From Albula goreensis (Eukaryota > Chordata > Actinopteri > Albuliformes > Albulidae), in contig CM040746.1 in NCBI GenBank assembly GCA_022829145.1, forward strand, positions 3,504,731 through 3,568,730: a stretch of 64,000 bases of DNA, read 5' to 3'. Under the pieces are notes generated by a model. It was not told where the DNA came from. It made no database searches and saw only the letters and a list, made by a program, of their open reading frames with translations. The translations under genes were made by a program, and so were the position numbers. Positions 59,181 to 64,000 of the stretch are shown here, piece after piece (within the stretch, counting starts at the first letter, position 1; each line of letters begins with the position of its first letter).

Positions 59181-60915
59181 CCTCCTTGCAGCTGGTTACT
59201 AAATGCCATGACATAAATTCGTTGTGTATGATATTCACCATATACAGTAGGTTTACAGTCTCAAGCATACCACAAAATGCTTGCAAACATGTGACATGTA
59301 TAGTTGCCACATACTGCAAACCATTACAAGCAAACTTAATATTTCAGGCAAAATGCACCAAGACAGTTTGAATTTTGAGCACACATCAGCAGCTTCCACA
59401 GCACTGTGAATCAACAACAGTCCGCAAGAAACACAGAGGCATATGGAAGTCAGAGCTCTCGTTTCTGCTTTTAAAAGGAGGACAGGCATCTGCCTTCTTA
59501 AAGTATGTTTTCCCAGTATTTCAGACAGCAGAGACAGGGAAGGAAGAGAGAGACGAAAGGTGCTAGGCCAGAGATTTAACCCCAGCCCACATTCTCGTTC
59601 TCATGGAGAGGTTCCCATAAGGTCCGTGTGGTGCGGTCTGCCGCCCTACAGGCCGCACCACATGGGCTTGCCCCGAGCTTGTTTTCCCGCATAAAGAGGA
59701 GTGCTCTGGGCCACAGAGACCCTGTCATCTGGCAAAAGCACAAAGCCTCAATTTTGGGTTGGTTCCAGATGTAAACCGTTTTTTTCGATGTTTTTCTCGA
59801 AACTGTTTGAAATGTTTCGCTGTGTGTTGTCTGAAGAAACAAGTAATAAACGTACACCGTGTAAGAACCAGTGTCATGGGTAATGTACACAATTGCCCAG
59901 TCAGTGGCTGAAGTAATAGCAGTTCAACAATTCAATATAGTTCATAAAAAAAATACACCTCCATGTCCATACACTATAACTTTCACAGCCTTAAAAAAAC
60001 TTCAACTAAACCACTGTAACAAAAATTACCTGATGTTTTTTTTTTTTTTTTTTTGCAGAATGAAAATTGTTATTCTCCATTGTTCAACACCATAACTCTC
60101 TGCCTTTTCTAAAACAAACAAAAAAAACAGGCAGTTCGCGATTTATGTCACAAAGATTTGACTCATGGTAATAGGACTAAGGGTTCTCTAGAAAACTATT
60201 GAAAATATCTTCTGTACACGAATAAAGAAAAGCTTAAATGCACAAATTTTCCCTCAAATCAGAAAAAAGTAAATTTTTTCTCCTGGAAGAACTTAACAAT
60301 AAACAACTTACAAAAGCAACTTCAGTTTACCCTGGCTCTTCGCTTAGTTCGGGGACCTTTTATTCATTAAATACGCACGCTCCGGCAACCTCCGGTTTTC
60401 ATGGAGGATATTTAAGAGGCATTTCATCAGATTTTCAGTAACTAATAGACAGACAACTTATAAAACGACAAAAGAGCGCGGTCTGTCTATCCAAGACTCA
60501 TTGTGTAACGTAGTGCATCTAACTCGATTACAGGATAAACGGAGCCCGGAGAATGCACTTTGGCGGCGAGGATCGCGTTGGAGAGGTGACTGAACATGCA
60601 GTCGCAATGCGACTAGTCTCTGTTCGCTTATCTAAGTACGTGCACTGACTCATCAGGAGAGCAACTTTAATAGTCGAAATATCCAAGTTACACAGAACTG
60701 TGGCTCCATCCTCATGGCTCAGTGAGATGATTAGCTAAAAAGTTAAACCTTTCCATTGCCGGAAAAGTGTTCTAACATGCAGGTGAAACGGCCCAGTGAT
60801 CCTCAACGCTTTTGAATCTAACTTCACTGCAGAGTTTCAACTTTGAATCTGATAAAAGAGCAAAGGATTCTTTCCATTACACTGAAACTTTGTTTCCATG
60901 GATGCCCCCGCTCAG
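59181..60915. other. Gene-free sequence
   Basis: A poly-T run of about 20 lies at 60037-60056. The part at about 60330-60640 is slightly CpG-enriched without a recognisable exon. Confidence 0.4.
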
Positions 60916-61065
60916 ATCATTAGTTAAGTAACGCAAGAGATTAGATCATTAGACATTTTTTTTTATTCTCTTTCTCGTGTGGCGGATATATTTCGGGCTA
61001 CAGCTGTCTGCGGAGCCAAAGATTTCTTCTGATCTGATCTGCTTTTGCTTTACTTAACTAATGAT
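60916..61065. repeat. Inverted repeat, 16-bp perfect arms
   Basis: atcattagttaagtaa at 60916-60931 is exactly reverse-complemented at 61050-61065. Extension inward (cgcaa against agcaa) adds about five more bases with one mismatch. The 118-nt interior has its own repeated 'gatctgatctg'. No flanking duplication is seen, so a MITE is not proven. Confidence 0.7.
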
Positions 61066-62228
61066 GTAAGCGCTGATGCCAATTTACCTTTTTGTAATGA
61101 TTTCTGAGGACACCACTAAACGTTATTCTGAAGCAGAGTTCAAAATGTGTTTTACAGGTGGAGAGAGAGAGAGAGAGTTCCTCTGTTGTTTCTGGGTCAT
61201 GACCATAGAGTTACTAACTGTTAGTCAAACACCAGTCTTGACTCCAAAAACATGCATTGATTTTTTGGCATAGAATGCCCTGTCGTGACCGGTATTGGCT
61301 CTCAGATTTCTGGAGGTGAATTTCATTGGATTAAATCTATATTTCTTGTGGAATATATTTGAACACTGAATGACTACTTGCAATTGGATTCCCATTTTTC
61401 AAGATCATGACTAGTCAGAGGGAGTAACTGACAGTTGGTGTGTAATGGGTGACCATCCCTATGCTTGTGCAATGTAATGCATCAACTACATACCACTTTC
61501 ATAAAGACTATTTTGATGAATATATTTTTATACGTCAGCACTACTGTCACAATCCAAAAATGTGAACTGTGCAACCTGTGACAAATGTTGTGTGCCACCT
61601 GCCATGTAAAAAATTTTATGCCAAAATACTTTATAACGTTATCACTCTTTTGTGCTTATTACAAGCACAAACCTAAAACGGTGAAAGTGTTCAAGGTTAC
61701 AAATTCACACAGAAGTCACAGTGTCATAAGTTTGGTATGTGACAGTTGCTACAAAAATAACCATTATGAGCCACAACAAGAAGCTGTGAACAGTAAACTC
61801 TGTCTGACCTGTAAATAGTAACGGTGCCATCCATTATACCTAGAGGCTAGCACACTGTAAGAAGCAGACATCACTAGCTGCACATATCATTAGCCACTAC
61901 TACACGTATACTTAAAAATGTCATGGTTATTTTGTTTCCCTTGTACATACCTTTACATCTCCTGAAAGGACAATATTGTCTCTTTTACAGTATTGTGCTC
62001 CTTAAACAGCAGTGGGGAAGACAATAAGTATTTAACTGCATAAGTGAATACATTAAAGCTGTGTAAATCCTGTATCCGTACTCTTGTGTAAAACAGCAAA
62101 CTCTAAGTGACAGTTTTGTGTGAGAGGATAGTGAGTCTGACTTAATGGCATGATAACGCTAGTTCTATGTAGCCTGGCTGCCCAGACTAAAATCCTGTGA
62201 TCTTGCTGTTTCACACTGAGCTAGATCT
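61066..62228. other. Gene-free sequence with a Cys-rich small frame
   Basis: A plus-strand frame at 61585-61818 (77 codons) contains CATC, CDSC and CLTC pairs, with a further CELC just upstream of an in-frame stop. It resembles a decayed zinc-binding segment, but I recognise no family and no neighbouring domain. A (GA)n run lies at 61162-61177. Nothing else is recognised. Confidence 0.35.
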
Positions 62229-62252
62229 TAGTCTGGCCATGATCCATAGAGC
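62229..62252. repeat. 24-bp direct repeat, copy 1 of 3
   Basis: The 24-mer beginning 'tagtctggccatgatccat' occurs here, at 62809-62832 and at 63066-63089 with one difference. Copies 1 and 2 flank the TIR element; copy 3 ends the tandem duplication. Confidence 0.85.
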
Positions 62253-62261
62253 TAGATCTAT

Positions 62262-62806
62262 GCTGTGTCCAAATGTCCCACTATGCCCTATACAGTAGGC
62301 TAAACTTAGTACGCGTAGTAAGTAGCGTGTCCGAATTCTCTTAACGAATCAAGCAGTACGCGAACGTTACCCAAATGGCCTACTGCTCCCGGTAAAATCT
62401 TGCTGTGTGAAAGCACTGGATGCTGTGCTATCCCAGAAGGCTGTCTGTGTGGAGATACCACAACAGAAGTAAAAAAACATCCCGCAAGAATGTCTTGGCA
62501 TGGAGACGGCATCTTTGGGAAGCTGCCCTTCACCTCCTTCCTCTATTTGCGAGAAAAAGGTCAACAAAAATTACTAGACGTTTTAGGTACATTTTTGCCA
62601 ACAAGTAGACCAATGAATGAGCAAATTTCTTGTTTCGTGAGGACGGATGTATTTCATCTGGCCATCAGACTGAAAAAAATGGCGACGGCAGAGTGTCCGA
62701 ATATTAACATACTGCAGATTTGTAGTTGGCGCAAGAGTGATGCAAGAGTAGCACGATTTCAACAGAATTCTGTAGACACTACATAGTAGCCCATTTAGGA
62801 TCCAGC
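62262..62806. mobile_element. Non-autonomous TIR transposon, family T copy 2 (545 bp)
   Basis: The left end ('gctgtgtccaaatgtcccac') is homologous, through 'cagtaggctaaacttagtac' and 'ctactgctcccggtaaaatc', to the left half of the element at 27413-27800. The right end, reverse complemented (gctggatcctaaatggg), resembles the left end, giving imperfect terminal inverted repeats. The central and right portions differ from copy 1, so the two are subfamilies or one has an internal insertion. There is no transposase; a 128-codon plus-strand frame (62400-62786) crosses it and is not a known protein. Confidence 0.6.
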
Positions 62807-63089
62807 TTTAGTCTGGCCATGATCCATCGAGCAGAAGTTTTAGGTACATTTTTGCCAACAAGTAGACCAATGAATGAGCAAATTTCTTGTTTCATGAGGA
62901 CGGATGTATGTCACCTGGCCATGAGACTTCAAAAAATGGCAACGACAGTGTGTCCGAATATAAACATACTGCAGATTTGTAGTTGGCGCAAGAGTGATGC
63001 AAGAGCAGCACGATTTCAACAGAATTCTGTAGGCACCACATAGTAGCCCATTTAGGATCCAGCTTTAGTCTGGCCATGATCCATCGAGC
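62580..63089. repeat. Tandem duplication, 257-bp unit
   Basis: 62580-62832 and 62837-63089 are the same sequence offset by 257 bp, beginning 'gttttaggtacatttttgcc' and ending with the 24-bp repeat. By eye they differ at about 13 of 254 positions (about 5%). The unit covers the right part of the TIR element plus its flank, so the duplication happened after insertion. Confidence 0.93.
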
Positions 63090-64000
63090 ATTGATTCACT
63101 CAGCTAGACAGTGGATGGACCAATCAGCACCTTCTGTCTACCAGTGGGAGTGGCCTAGATGATGACACCAATGAGGGAGTGTCTGAGGGGGTACATATGA
63201 AAGCGGTCATGATGGCCGCAGGTGCTGAGGTCACCATTTACGCAGCTCTAGCATTAAATCAAACAGAACTCGACTGGGTTCTGAAAAGCATGGTCTGCTG
63301 GTTGTGATGAAAATGTGATGGAGTGCTTGTAACTGATAGTTGTATCACTATTGATTGCTATTATGGAGGGCTGGATCAGGGAGGCAGCGCATCTAGGGGT
63401 TACTGCCCTGCAGCGGGAAGTACATAATGATCTTGACATCCTCGGTGGACATTGCCAGCTTGTTTTTGGTAGCCTGTAGTCTTAGCTGCTGAACAGTAAG
63501 TGCCGGAACAAGCTGGCATCGAAGGTTTATCGCAGAGATGTCAGACAGGGGTTTCGGTCCTAGACGGCTGCAGTGTTTGCAGGTTGTAGTTGTTTCCTTT
63601 TAATAGGCAGCCATTTTAGGCCTTGGAAACCAGGTGTATTGACAACGTCGTTGCCGCTCAGTGATTTAAATTAATCAATTAAATGCTGAAACGCCGTGGC
63701 CATCCAGGAGTTTGACACAGACGGTTTATCAAGTAAACCTTGCGGGAATTGTTGTCAATGAATACACATCACATAAAAATCGGTGGATATAACTGAGCTT
63801 CTTCATTTCAAACCCTTGTGGTTGGACCACCAACATGTATTAGTGCTTAAGTTGATGACCTTCTGTCATCTGATGACAGTGAATTCAAGTACAAAGCAAC
63901 TGCACTCTAGCTACACAATCCTGTACATGGCCAGTAACCACAACTTAGATACTGTGCGAGCTAGTAAGCTTACAAACGAGTTGCATTTTGATCTATATAC
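63090..64000. other. Gene-free sequence to window end
   Basis: An 11-bp inverted repeat (gccagcttgtt at 63454-63464, aacaagctggc at 63507-63517) is visible. No exon or RNA gene is recognised. Confidence 0.42.

Noticed and set aside
62400-63043. Two similar frames (128 and 74 codons) as a duplicated gene
   Set aside because: The similarity comes from the 257-bp tandem duplication of transposon right-end DNA. Differences between copies fall at all codon positions.

Overview
This window is vertebrate nuclear DNA, almost certainly from a teleost fish. The evidence is its mix of repeats: tRNA-derived SINEs with a fish-type tail, L2/CR1-like LINE relics, a Tc1-like transposase relic, a Ty3/Gypsy integrase relic, a candidate solo LTR, hAT-, piggyBac- and Harbinger-like non-autonomous elements, and many AC/TG microsatellites. 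One SINE family, present in two copies, resembles a family I remember as abundant in elopomorph fishes (eels, tarpons). That is memory only and is weak support for a lineage.

I found no exon of a host protein-coding gene, no functional tRNA or rRNA gene, and no bacterial-style operon, RBS or CRISPR array. The open reading frames either fall in tandem repeats (where a short period keeps frames open), lie in decayed transposons, or are chance ORFs in AT-rich DNA. The window reads as a gene desert or one very large intron.

Layout. 0-10 kb: a fold-back segment, a piggyBac-like MITE (2112-2350), an 800-bp hAT-like MITE with target-site duplication (3580-4379), a purine-rich dispersed repeat, a 32-bp minisatellite with higher-order structure (6433-7132) and a SINE. 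10-20 kb: a 43-bp minisatellite, a minus-strand LINE tail, two SINEs and a second, unrelated 43-bp minisatellite (17448-17959). 20-30 kb: an L2-like LINE 3' half (21590-22836), a CpG-rich block (23575-24085), a Harbinger-like element (25248-26713), a small TIR element (27413-27800) and a Tc1-like relic (29697-30036). 30-40 kb: a LINE fragment abutting a SINE (33500-34240), a 1.17-kb hAT-like element (35342-36511), a Gypsy integrase relic beside a 51-bp minisatellite, and a 76-nt near-perfect hairpin (38169-38244). 40-50 kb: a 39-bp minisatellite (42667-43552), a second purine-rich repeat, a candidate solo LTR and a LINE 3' end. 50-64 kb: a second SINE copy in inverted orientation, a possible multi-kb-spaced set of conserved non-coding elements, a GC-rich candidate repeat (57895-59180), a 16-bp inverted repeat, and a TIR element whose right part was tandemly duplicated after insertion (62262-63089).

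Nothing here works together as a gene system. The most useful content is the repeat biology and several compositionally distinct, unexplained blocks that could be long-range regulatory elements. I did not find a previously undescribed molecular system. The best unexplained single object is the 76-nt hairpin at 38169-38244.
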